In this document: positions 50,897-58,554 of the stretch, piece by piece
Layout: each line of letters starts with the position of its first letter
How positions within the stretch are numbered: the stretch's first letter is position 1
Source of the DNA: Candidatus Saccharimonadota bacterium
GTDB taxonomy: Bacteria > Patescibacteriota > Saccharimonadia > Saccharimonadales > Saccharimonadaceae
Reading direction: 5' to 3'
Length of the DNA: 64,000 nucleotides
NCBI GenBank assembly: GCA_015999875.1
Contig: JAECRG010000001.1
Span: 607,330-671,329 of the forward strand
Translations under genes and position numbers: made by a program
The notes under the pieces: generated by a model
Databases searched by the model: none
What the model saw: the letters and a program-made list of their open reading frames with translations, nothing else
What the model was told of the DNA's origin: nothing

Positions 50897-52159
50897 TTAT
50901 TTCTTCCTGTACCAATTATACCCAGGTTGGGTTGGGCTCTGCTGATTGTCAGCCATTGGCGCGCGCTCGTCTAGAGAGGCCGATGCTATCTTGGCCTGGA
51001 AGCCCGGTACTTCGCCTACATAGATAAATGTGTGGCTCGCGTTGATCGCGACATCACCGGGCTGTAGTGTACCCTCCGAGATACCAGAACTTGAACCGAG
51101 CGATTCCCAGTTTTTCTGCATCCAAGCCTCTTGAGCGCTTGTCGCACCACCCTTGCCATTATCGTTATAACCTTTTTCGTATCCGCTATCACGCACTAGA
51201 AGTGTCACGAAGCCACCACAGTCGATACCAGGAAGTGAGATGCCACCCACATATAATCCTTGAGACTGTGCGTCCTTGACGGCTTTCGCATACGAGTCTG
51301 TAGGTTTTGTGATCATACCTTTGAATTCGGGGTATGCGTATGCTTTTAAAGTCTCCTCGAAGTTACCGCCAGCAAATCCAGAAGACATACAATCACCCGA
51401 AGAGCCACTTTCGCTACTAGGTTTATCCGGGATTTCGGGGCGACCATGTTCGTCCACTGCGGCCTCTCCTGTCGGATCATTTAGTTCATTTTCTGCTTCA
51501 CTACCTGCTAGCGCTGGTGCGTTTTTGTACTGGTTATATACTTTTGTGGCGTTGCCACCACGAACACTCCTCACTGTACCGTTTGAGTCTGCTGACTTTT
51601 CGTACCCATCGTGCACCACTACTGCTGCTTCGACGGGATCATTTGTACTTCGAAGCTTGTTGAGTGTAGAGAGGTAGGGGCCGTTTAATTCTACCCACGT
51701 GAAGCTCAGCTGTCCGCCTAGGTCAGTGTTTTTTACACGCAGACTATCGACATGTTCTTGCAAAGGCTTCTGACGACCGCTAAAAGTCCACTGTACGAGG
51801 CCAAATCCCTTACCGTTCTCAAGTACGTAATCCTCGTTTTCATTAATCACACGCCCGCCTTGAACGATGTTCGGTTGCAAGTTTGACTCTTGTAGCATGT
51901 TGCCGATGATACCACTTGCTTGCGCTAGGTTAAGGCCCTTTCGCATATAAAAATTCAAGATCTTTTCTACGTTGTTGTTGCCTGCAAGTATGACCGCATT
52001 GCCACCAGGATCCTGACATTCGTCGTCGATACCCCAGGCTTCTTGGCTCATGAATCGTTGCGGATCGGTGATTGCGGCGACTTGAACTGGGAAAATAAGC
52101 TCGTTTACACAGAGGATACCCACGAAGACCAAGCAGATTAATCGGTAGATAGATCTCAT
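50897..52159 (-). CDS. Secreted cell-wall hydrolase: phage-tail-type lysozyme plus NlpC/P60-like domain (cassette B gene 2)
   Basis: A 420-residue exported protein with signal peptide YRLICLVFVGILCVNELIFP. Residues ~60-200 match the phage tail lysozyme fold: NVEKILNFYMRKGLNLAQAS, GIIGNMLQESNLQPN (catalytic Glu in Q-E-S) and GKGFGLVQWTFSGRQ. Residues ~270-420 form an NlpC/P60-like amidase/peptidase: GIDCGGFVTLLVRDSG (nucleophile Cys) and INASHTFIYVGE (His). The protein should cleave both glycan and peptide parts of peptidoglycan. Its start overlaps the stop of the M23 gene (ATGA). It is homologous over its length to the protein at 56591-58552 but lacks that protein's amidase insert. Confidence 0.82.
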   Translation of the reverse strand: MRSIYRLICLVFVGILCVNELIFPVQVAAITDPQRFMSQEAWGIDDECQDPGGNAVILAGNNNVEKILNFYMRKGLNLAQASGIIGNMLQESNLQPNIVQGGRVINENEDYVLENGKGFGLVQWTFSGRQKPLQEHVDSLRVKNTDLGGQLSFTWVELNGPYLSTLNKLRSTNDPVEAAVVVHDGYEKSADSNGTVRSVRGGNATKVYNQYKNAPALAGSEAENELNDPTGEAAVDEHGRPEIPDKPSSESGSSGDCMSSGFAGGNFEETLKAYAYPEFKGMITKPTDSYAKAVKDAQSQGLYVGGISLPGIDCGGFVTLLVRDSGYEKGYNDNGKGGATSAQEAWMQKNWESLGSSSGISEGTLQPGDVAINASHTFIYVGEVPGFQAKIASASLDERAPMADNQQSPTQPGYNWYRKK

Positions 52160-55101
52160 TCTGTGCTTCCCACCTTGGCGCCTTTGTCGAGGTATTGTCG
52201 AGGGTCTACGGGCTCACCGGTACCGCCGCCAATATTTTTGTAGCCACCATCCCATACCTCAAAGTGAAGGTGTGGCCCGGTACTCTGGCCTTCGTTTCCG
52301 ATCTTACCTATATTGTCACCTGCCTTTACCTCTTGGCCTTTTTTCACAAGCACCCCGCTTGTTGCCATGTGGCCATATACCGTGTCATAGCGACGTCCGT
52401 TATATTCGTGACGCAGTACAATCCAATTACCGAAGCCGTCTGCGGGACCAGCATCTACAACTGTCCCATCACGTGCCGCATAGATTGCTGTATCGAGCGG
52501 ACCGGCCAAGTCCGTACCGTTGTGGCGTGTACCACCGCGCATACCAAAGCCACTTGATATACTTGTTTTTGTTTTGTCGGTCGGATATGCCCAGCCGTCT
52601 TCACCAACTCCGCCATTTTCCCCGGTTGCAAAACCTTCTTCGGATCCGCCGTCCATACCTGGCAGATCTTGATCAAGCCCTTCGTTGATACCAAGACTTA
52701 GTTTAAACTTGGCGTAGTGCCAATTCTTTTCTCGGTTTACATCCGATACGCAGCCAGATCCATTTGTCGGGTCTTTTTCAATATCCTCGGTCGCACCTGG
52801 CTGCTGATCAACGCATTGTTCAATAAATTTCATGTAGTTCCATGCTTCGCCGTTATCGACAGGATCACCACTATCAGAATCAGGTGCAATCTCGTTGTGT
52901 TCTATCATCCAATTGAGATTGTCTATCGGATCTATCTCCATCGCCTCTTTTGGCAGTCCAAATACCATCACGCACGTCGGGTTGATGGCTACATTTGGCC
53001 CTAGATCAGCGTAGTCCGGGTCATTGCAGTAGGTGTAGCGATCTTTTTGTACTATATACTTATTGTTATCGTCAGCACTCACAAGTGGTAATAGGGAGCT
53101 TGTTGCGGCTGAGGCCACGAGCGGAATAGAGGACGCAAATCCCGCAAGGGTGCTACTCCGTAGGCTTGCAGTTATAGGAAGGGTGGTGCGAGCAAGCGAG
53201 CCGAGGAATGAAAACTGGTTGGTAACGTCGAATGGATCTTCTTTTGCAGCAAGCCTATCTATGTCGTCATACGCCTGCAGTACTTCACGTTTAGTATTTT
53301 GGTAGTCCGTCATGTCGTCCGGACTCATACTTACCATGCCCTGACTTCTCGCCAGACCGTTGTACATCGCGTCAGTGCCAACCGCCACACCGTTGCCGAA
53401 ATCATCATATCTTAAGCCCTCTGTAACTCGCCCCGCTACCATGTCAGCTAGCTGAGATGTTAAGTATGGAAGAGCCATAGCTAGAGCTACTGAACCGGCC
53501 ATAGAAATTGCCGTAGTGAGGCCAAACGAGCCAAGTCCTGCAGCTAGACTTATCGCCATCACTCCACTGCGCACAAAGACGTTTTGCACAACCTTGCAGC
53601 GCTGTGCAACCTCTCTCGGACTACTCGCTCCGGTAAGACGCGCGATGGCGTATTGAACATTGCCTATTTTGGACAATTTATCTCCGCCAACAATTAGCGC
53701 TTTTGAACGAAGGCTAAGCTTTTTTGTAGCACCATAGTCTTGATCTGCCACCTTAATGAGCGCTGCATCAGTAGCATTTTTGCCAGCGTTTGGCGCCCTA
53801 GTTCTGGGAAGATCTTGCCCCGCTGGTGTGCTATCTATCTTTGATTCATCTGGTATTTCCGACGCAGGAGCAGTCTCCATAATATCTTTTGAGGTCGCCT
53901 CTACGAGTGCGGGGTTTGCCATATTGGCGCGAATCGCATGAGCAGGCTGAATTACCCGGACAAATGCAAAACGGATCATCTCTGAATACTGGATGGTTTT
54001 TGCGCCTACACGTACGGCTGTGGCAAGATTATTTGCAGTACACGCTGTATCTACGCCACCCAAAAACGAAGCACCAATCGCAAGTTTACCGAGAGTACTA
54101 CCTGTCGAGGGTGATGTCTTGATTTTCTCTTCTTGATTCAACAGATTGTCATACTCCGCTTGTGAGTATACTCGCCCGGTATCGGGATCTCGATACTCGC
54201 CCGTTGGTTTTCCATCGTCATCTGTCACGGCGGTAAGCTTCTTAAACTCCACACTTGACGTTCCTTTGGTCCGCTCATCCATGTTTTTGCGTACTTCTTC
54301 TTCAGTACTTCCCTTGCCTGCAAGTGCATAACTGACCTTATTTTTCGTCAAAAAATCTACAGCCGCCCTACCTTTGTACGCGCTAAATCGAGGACTATAT
54401 ACCGAGTACATCTTCTCTCGAAAAAGTGGCTCCGTCTTCATGAGTTTGGCGAATTCATCAGGATTAGAGGCTTTAAGATTTGTGCCGTCGGCCTTAGTGA
54501 CGGTAAATGTGAGGGGTCTTCCGCGCCCCTCTCCCCATCCTGCGTCTTTGTCATATTCAATCTTTAATTTATCAGGCTTAGATGCGTTGTTGCGATCTAC
54601 GACTTTCTCTGTGGCCTTCATGTCTACCGTCGAGAATTTCTTGCACAAAGCTACAACCCCGCATGATGCAGGTGTTACCTTTTTGAGCTTTGTGCGCCAT
54701 AATTGGTTGGTAGTTTTGTCTACGGCCGAGAGTTGTGTATTTAGGTCTTTATCAAGCTTATCGGCGAGCATAAGAAGCGGCGTGCCTGGCGCAAGTGTGA
54801 TAAGAAATGCGCTACCACTACCAGCCATAAGTGTGATGATAATCACTATTGGTGATTTCTTTTTCCATCCGCGAAACGCACCTTGAAATTTCTGTCCTAC
54901 AGTCGAGAGGGAGTTTTGTCTTGAAGAGTTTGCTAACCGCTCCTCATTTGTGACGCTTGGGGTATTGTAGAAGTTGTTGTTGAGGCTGTCTATCTCGGCT
55001 TGAGCTTCTTTTTGTTTGACATAGTCTACATAATCACCCTTCTGATACTGGGGTGTGTAGTCTGTAGATTGCTTATCTTCAACAGGTGTCGGCGCCGACA
55101 T
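52156..55101 (-). CDS. Large membrane protein with C-terminal M23 peptidase (VirB6-like, cassette B gene 1)
   Basis: A 981-residue protein. Cytoplasmic N-terminal ~75 residues precede a membrane helix (PIVIIITLMAGSGSAFLITL). A soluble region of ~330 residues follows, then several hydrophobic segments (~residues 510-560: GVMAISLAAGLGSFGLTTAI, then a second helix) and SFLGSLARTTLPITASLRSS. The C-terminal ~125 residues are an M23/LytM endopeptidase: HNGTD near residue 860 (H-x3-D zinc ligands) and HLHFE near residue 944. In T4SS loci, VirB6-like membrane proteins occupy this position after VirB4; fusion to a peptidase is inferred to open peptidoglycan. It is paralogous to the 1138-residue protein at 58555-61971 outside the catalytic end. 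A good GGGGAGGAG lies 5 nt before the ATG. Confidence 0.78.
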   Translation of the reverse strand: MSAPTPVEDKQSTDYTPQYQKGDYVDYVKQKEAQAEIDSLNNNFYNTPSVTNEERLANSSRQNSLSTVGQKFQGAFRGWKKKSPIVIIITLMAGSGSAFLITLAPGTPLLMLADKLDKDLNTQLSAVDKTTNQLWRTKLKKVTPASCGVVALCKKFSTVDMKATEKVVDRNNASKPDKLKIEYDKDAGWGEGRGRPLTFTVTKADGTNLKASNPDEFAKLMKTEPLFREKMYSVYSPRFSAYKGRAAVDFLTKNKVSYALAGKGSTEEEVRKNMDERTKGTSSVEFKKLTAVTDDDGKPTGEYRDPDTGRVYSQAEYDNLLNQEEKIKTSPSTGSTLGKLAIGASFLGGVDTACTANNLATAVRVGAKTIQYSEMIRFAFVRVIQPAHAIRANMANPALVEATSKDIMETAPASEIPDESKIDSTPAGQDLPRTRAPNAGKNATDAALIKVADQDYGATKKLSLRSKALIVGGDKLSKIGNVQYAIARLTGASSPREVAQRCKVVQNVFVRSGVMAISLAAGLGSFGLTTAISMAGSVALAMALPYLTSQLADMVAGRVTEGLRYDDFGNGVAVGTDAMYNGLARSQGMVSMSPDDMTDYQNTKREVLQAYDDIDRLAAKEDPFDVTNQFSFLGSLARTTLPITASLRSSTLAGFASSIPLVASAATSSLLPLVSADDNNKYIVQKDRYTYCNDPDYADLGPNVAINPTCVMVFGLPKEAMEIDPIDNLNWMIEHNEIAPDSDSGDPVDNGEAWNYMKFIEQCVDQQPGATEDIEKDPTNGSGCVSDVNREKNWHYAKFKLSLGINEGLDQDLPGMDGGSEEGFATGENGGVGEDGWAYPTDKTKTSISSGFGMRGGTRHNGTDLAGPLDTAIYAARDGTVVDAGPADGFGNWIVLRHEYNGRRYDTVYGHMATSGVLVKKGQEVKAGDNIGKIGNEGQSTGPHLHFEVWDGGYKNIGGGTGEPVDPRQYLDKGAKVGSTE

Positions 55102-55106
55102 ATAAA

Positions 55107-55146
55107 CTCCTCCCCTAGTAGACTAGGAGAATCCTAAGAATTTAGG
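55107..55146 (-). promoter_or_regulatory. Leader hairpins overlapping the cassette B ribosome binding site
   Basis: The leader contains two inverted repeats: CCTAA/TTAGG (55133-55137 with 55142-55146) and an 8-bp arm pair CCCCTAGT/ACTAGGAG (55112-55119 with 55122-55129, one G-T wobble, 2-nt loop). The second overlaps the Shine-Dalgarno sequence (complement at 55107-55115), so folding could hide the ribosome binding site. This is a prediction from base pairing. Confidence 0.4.
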
Positions 55147-55159
55147 TTATTACAGATAG

Positions 55160-55188
55160 AGTATACAATATTTATTTGTATTATGCAA
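55160..55188 (-). promoter_or_regulatory. Promoter of cassette B
   Basis: TTGCAT (55188-55183) and TATACT (55165-55160), both on the minus strand, are separated by exactly 17 nt. The predicted start is near 55153, giving a leader of about 50 nt before the ATG at 55101. This allows cassette B to be transcribed separately from cassette A. Confidence 0.65.
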
Positions 55189-55226
55189 TCTTATCTTTGT
55201 TGCTACAAGTCTTACTTAAAAACTTC

Positions 55227-55913
55227 TTATTGGGCTCGTTCGGCAGCTGTTTTTGGCGCCGGGAGCAACGCGTTTGTATACCTGAGTATTTCTACGGGAA
55301 TTGTTGGGTATTCAGCTCGACTGATCGCAATCTGAGGAGGTGTAGCCACTTTCCATACACCATCTTCGTTATGAGCAATTATTCTTAGTGTGTCACGCAC
55401 AGTATCGTCCGGTCCCGTGTAGGATAGATATGCAACATACCAATCGCCTTGTTGGAGAATCTTCTCACCCTTAAACGAGTATAGGGATGAAACTTCAGGA
55501 TATTTCTGTAGAATTGTTTGCTGAATTACGGATCGTTGCTCATCAAGTAGAGACTTTAATGCATTGCTTGAAAGTCGAAGCTCATAATTTACAGTCTCTT
55601 CTTCGCTACCGACACTTATGAATTTAGTATTTTCTGCATATGATTCACCTTTTGTAATTAGTGCATAGCTACCTTTTTTGAGTCGGAGACGTTCTCCGCT
55701 TTTGACATCCTGAACTTTTGTAGCAATTTCCATATTATGTTCATTTCCACCCTCTTTGGCAGTGTGGAGTTCTACGACAGCTGGTTTGTACGGATTATCG
55801 TAGCTAATAGTCATGTACTGAAATGAAGTTATATAGCTCACTATCCCTATGACTATTCCTCCAAGGGTGAAAACTGCTATAACTAGTAGAATGAGCTGGG
55901 TGCGTTGATTCAC
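55227..55913 (-). CDS. Single-span membrane protein, cassette A gene 4
   Basis: A 228-residue protein with an N-terminal membrane helix (LILLVIAVFTLGGIVIGIVS) and a ~195-residue exterior domain of unknown fold. It is the paralogue of the 206-residue protein at 49620-50240: both share RLKKGSYA/RLKKGEYA, a helix with the ILQKYP-like end, and DTLRIIAHNEDGVWKV. It has about 20 more residues, including a basic Pro-containing C-terminal tail (LLPAPKTAAERAQ). Its start overlaps the stop of the PEGA-like gene. A structural role in the secretion apparatus is inferred from repeated gene order. Confidence 0.72.
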   Translation of the reverse strand: MNQRTQLILLVIAVFTLGGIVIGIVSYITSFQYMTISYDNPYKPAVVELHTAKEGGNEHNMEIATKVQDVKSGERLRLKKGSYALITKGESYAENTKFISVGSEEETVNYELRLSSNALKSLLDEQRSVIQQTILQKYPEVSSLYSFKGEKILQQGDWYVAYLSYTGPDDTVRDTLRIIAHNEDGVWKVATPPQIAISRAEYPTIPVEILRYTNALLPAPKTAAERAQ

Positions 55914-56581
55914 TGCTTTGCCTCCGTGAGTGGATTCTTGTAGTCCTGAAATACAATCTTGTAATCATAAAGGTTCACGCCAAGCCCCTGGATTCTTTTG
56001 AGGGCATTGCTACGGTAGCGAGGAGACTCGGTGTAGACAGTGAGGTAGAAGCCGCCACCTTTGCCATCTGATAGATATCCGATGCTGTAGTAGGGGTCTT
56101 TTATCGGAAGTAGTTTTACGATTGGGTAATTATTTTCGAAGTTCTCTGTAAATTCTCGAGACGCTTCTCCACTTTTACCTTCAATCTCCTGGATCTGGAC
56201 AGTCTCTTCGCGAGTAAAGGTCTTTTTACCGACCTGATCTTTGACGAGAACTCTATAGATGTTGGAAGGATTTTTATCAGTTACGGTCAGTGTGTCCTCG
56301 ACCGACTTATAGCCATCGGCTGACACTTGGTACTTGTAGTTTCCAGGCGGCAAATAGTGAACTCCTCGAGCAAGATCACCAGCACCTTCCACTGATATCT
56401 TGGCGTTATGCGGGAAAGTCGCTATTTCCACAGGAACTTTACCCTGTCGACTTATGAAAGTCCAAGCACTATATGCACTAATTAGAATCACTACGAGAAT
56501 CGTGAATACTATAACGATTCGACGGTGCCGCAAAATCCAGTCCTGTATGTTACGAAAGAAGTAATATGCAATGTCATTCAT
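55910..56581 (-). CDS. Membrane protein with PEGA-like domain, cassette A gene 3
   Basis: A 223-residue protein with one membrane helix (RIVIVFTILVVILISAYSAW). The region at ~45-120 (VEIATFPHNAKISVEG, then HYLPPGNYKYQVSADGYKSV) matches the PEGA pattern, a beta-domain found in surface and wall-associated proteins. The C-terminal half contains the same LPIKDPYYSI signature as the cassette B protein at 50240-50896, and the same Y-K-N-P-L near the end. Sequence outside these motifs is strongly diverged, so the duplication is old. Probably acts at the membrane/wall interface of the type IV-like machine. Confidence 0.72.
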   Translation of the reverse strand: MNDIAYYFFRNIQDWILRHRRIVIVFTILVVILISAYSAWTFISRQGKVPVEIATFPHNAKISVEGAGDLARGVHYLPPGNYKYQVSADGYKSVEDTLTVTDKNPSNIYRVLVKDQVGKKTFTREETVQIQEIEGKSGEASREFTENFENNYPIVKLLPIKDPYYSIGYLSDGKGGGFYLTVYTESPRYRSNALKRIQGLGVNLYDYKIVFQDYKNPLTEAKQ

Positions 56582-56590
56582 AATTGTTTC

Positions 56591-58552
56591 CTATACCTTT
56601 TTCCTATACCAGTTGAAGCCAGGTTCGTTTGCGGAGTTTCCTCCTGCCATCGGTGCCCTGTCGCAGAGGGATGCAGACGCAATATCTGTACCCTCAAATA
56701 CCCCGTCTCCTACGAAGATAAATGTGTGTTGGGCATTTATCGCAACATCACCGGGCTTGAGTTTGGCTGGATCCTGTACACCTGAACCTATAGGCTCCCA
56801 GTTTTTCTTTGCCCAATCTTCCTGGGTACTTGTTGGACCCGCACCGTCAGCGCTTTTGCCGCTGAAGTTGTAGCCGGGATCGTGACCGCTATCTATGACG
56901 AGACGCGTCACGAAGGCTCCGCAGTCTACTCCTTCGCAGCCGCCGATATAGCTATCTGCTTTGGTTTTTGCGATTGCATCGACGTATTCTTTTTTGCGCT
57001 CAGTAAACCCAGAAGGATGTGTTTCAGGCCAGGCATAGGCCTTGGCTGTTGCAGCTAGGTCTCCGGAGACCGCTCCGCCGCTACTGCCACCGCAGCCGCC
57101 GGTTGTCGGTGAACCACCCGATGGATTGGCTGCTACGATGCCCTCGATAACACCTTTTGCATAGATATCTTTATCTTCGTCAGTAAGCCCGATTGAGCCT
57201 CCTCTGCCATCTTTCGCGAATTCGTTGTATACCCATGGCACATCCGGACTAAGCATCTGTACCCACGCAAGATTACCTGCAGCGATATCTGGGCGACCGT
57301 CGAAATTCACTTTACTGACTGGGACTGGTCCACCCTCGGCTTCGGCTCGTTTCTTGGCTACTGCCTCGGAGTATTGAGTACTTTTTTGGGCAGTTTGATC
57401 ATTTTTAAACTCTATCTTGCCGTTTGAGCCTTGTCGATAAGCGCCAGTAAACTGATTAAATACCTCGCTAGCTCCAGGAGTAGAATGTAAGCTTATAGCC
57501 ATCGCCGCACCTGCTTTTTTGGCACGCTCAGCACGTTGCCTAAAATCAACAGACTCATCTTTGGAGCTACGGAGCATTTCTACTTTATAACCTTTCTCTT
57601 CGAGTCCGGCTTTCACCTTCTCGCCTACTTGCCACATATCGTCCACTTCTGGGCTGTTGGGGTAATCATATAGATCGGCTCCTGTAGTCTCTTCTGGCAC
57701 TCGTACGTCTACGGCATTATGACCAGGATCGATGGCAATAACAGCCTTGCCAGAGGTATCACCGCCCTGTGTCGACCCGTCACCACCCGTACTGAGCCCG
57801 CCTGCTGGAGGTGCATCCTTGTATTGGTCGTAGATTTTCTGTGCGTTACCACCTCGTACAGTCCTTACGGCCTCATCTGAATCGGCTGAAGCCTCGTAGC
57901 CTGGGTTAGGTGGGCCGTGAACGATGATTGCAGCATCTACAGGGTTGTCGGCACCTTTGAGCGCGGTGAGTGTGTGTTTCCATCTAGTATTCAGTTCGTC
58001 CCATATATATTCGAGCTGGACATCAATATCCCTAAAACTCTTTTTTTCACTAGGTGTACTCATTTGTTCACCTTTTGCTTTGAGCGGATCTTGGCGATCA
58101 GTAAAGGTCCATTGGATAAGTCCAAATCCTACGCCATTTTGCATCTCATAATTATCATCGGCCACAGCGCCACCTTGAATCTTCCTCGGATCTACGCCAG
58201 ATTCTTGCATCATGTTACCGACGAAGCCAGAGGCTTGCTGTAGCGTCAGACCCTTGCCCATGAAGTAGTTAAGCACTTTTTCGATATTGTCCTTGCCTGA
58301 TAGCTGCACGGTAGTACCAGAGGAGGGGTCTACGCATACATTACTGAAGAACTCGTTACGATTGAGCGAGTTGTATGCTGGGTCATCACTGTATTCGGTT
58401 GGTTGGCTCGATGCCTCTGCTGATTTATCCTCTTCGGCTGGTGCGGTAGGATCTAATGGCGCGTTATCTTGAGGTGCGGCAAGTACATTTGTGTGCATTG
58501 TCGAAGATAGTAGCATCATGCTCGCAAGAGCTATTAAAACAATACGCCGCAT
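56591..58552 (-). CDS. Secreted triple-domain cell-wall hydrolase: tail lysozyme + Amidase_3 + NlpC/P60-like (cassette A gene 2)
   Basis: A 653-residue exported protein; start at 58552 (MRRIVLIALASMMLLSSTMH signal) follows GGGGAG at 6 nt, whereas 58558 is only 2 nt away. Residues ~75-225 are the lysozyme domain (GFVGNMMQESGVDPR and GFGLIQWTFTDRQ). Residues ~265-475 are N-acetylmuramoyl-L-alanine amidase type 3: VIAIDPGHNAVDVRVP (zinc His), the glutamate segment EVDDMWQVGEKV, MAISLHSTPGA (second His) and WVYNEFAKDG. Residues ~500-653 are NlpC/P60-like (GVDCGAFVTRLVIDSG; INAQHTFIFVGDG). Compared with the cassette B protein the amidase is an insertion. It probably cuts glycan strands, the amide link and stem peptides. 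Confidence 0.82.
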   Translation of the reverse strand: MRRIVLIALASMMLLSSTMHTNVLAAPQDNAPLDPTAPAEEDKSAEASSQPTEYSDDPAYNSLNRNEFFSNVCVDPSSGTTVQLSGKDNIEKVLNYFMGKGLTLQQASGFVGNMMQESGVDPRKIQGGAVADDNYEMQNGVGFGLIQWTFTDRQDPLKAKGEQMSTPSEKKSFRDIDVQLEYIWDELNTRWKHTLTALKGADNPVDAAIIVHGPPNPGYEASADSDEAVRTVRGGNAQKIYDQYKDAPPAGGLSTGGDGSTQGGDTSGKAVIAIDPGHNAVDVRVPEETTGADLYDYPNSPEVDDMWQVGEKVKAGLEEKGYKVEMLRSSKDESVDFRQRAERAKKAGAAMAISLHSTPGASEVFNQFTGAYRQGSNGKIEFKNDQTAQKSTQYSEAVAKKRAEAEGGPVPVSKVNFDGRPDIAAGNLAWVQMLSPDVPWVYNEFAKDGRGGSIGLTDEDKDIYAKGVIEGIVAANPSGGSPTTGGCGGSSGGAVSGDLAATAKAYAWPETHPSGFTERKKEYVDAIAKTKADSYIGGCEGVDCGAFVTRLVIDSGHDPGYNFSGKSADGAGPTSTQEDWAKKNWEPIGSGVQDPAKLKPGDVAINAQHTFIFVGDGVFEGTDIASASLCDRAPMAGGNSANEPGFNWYRKKV

Positions 58553-58554
58553 GC

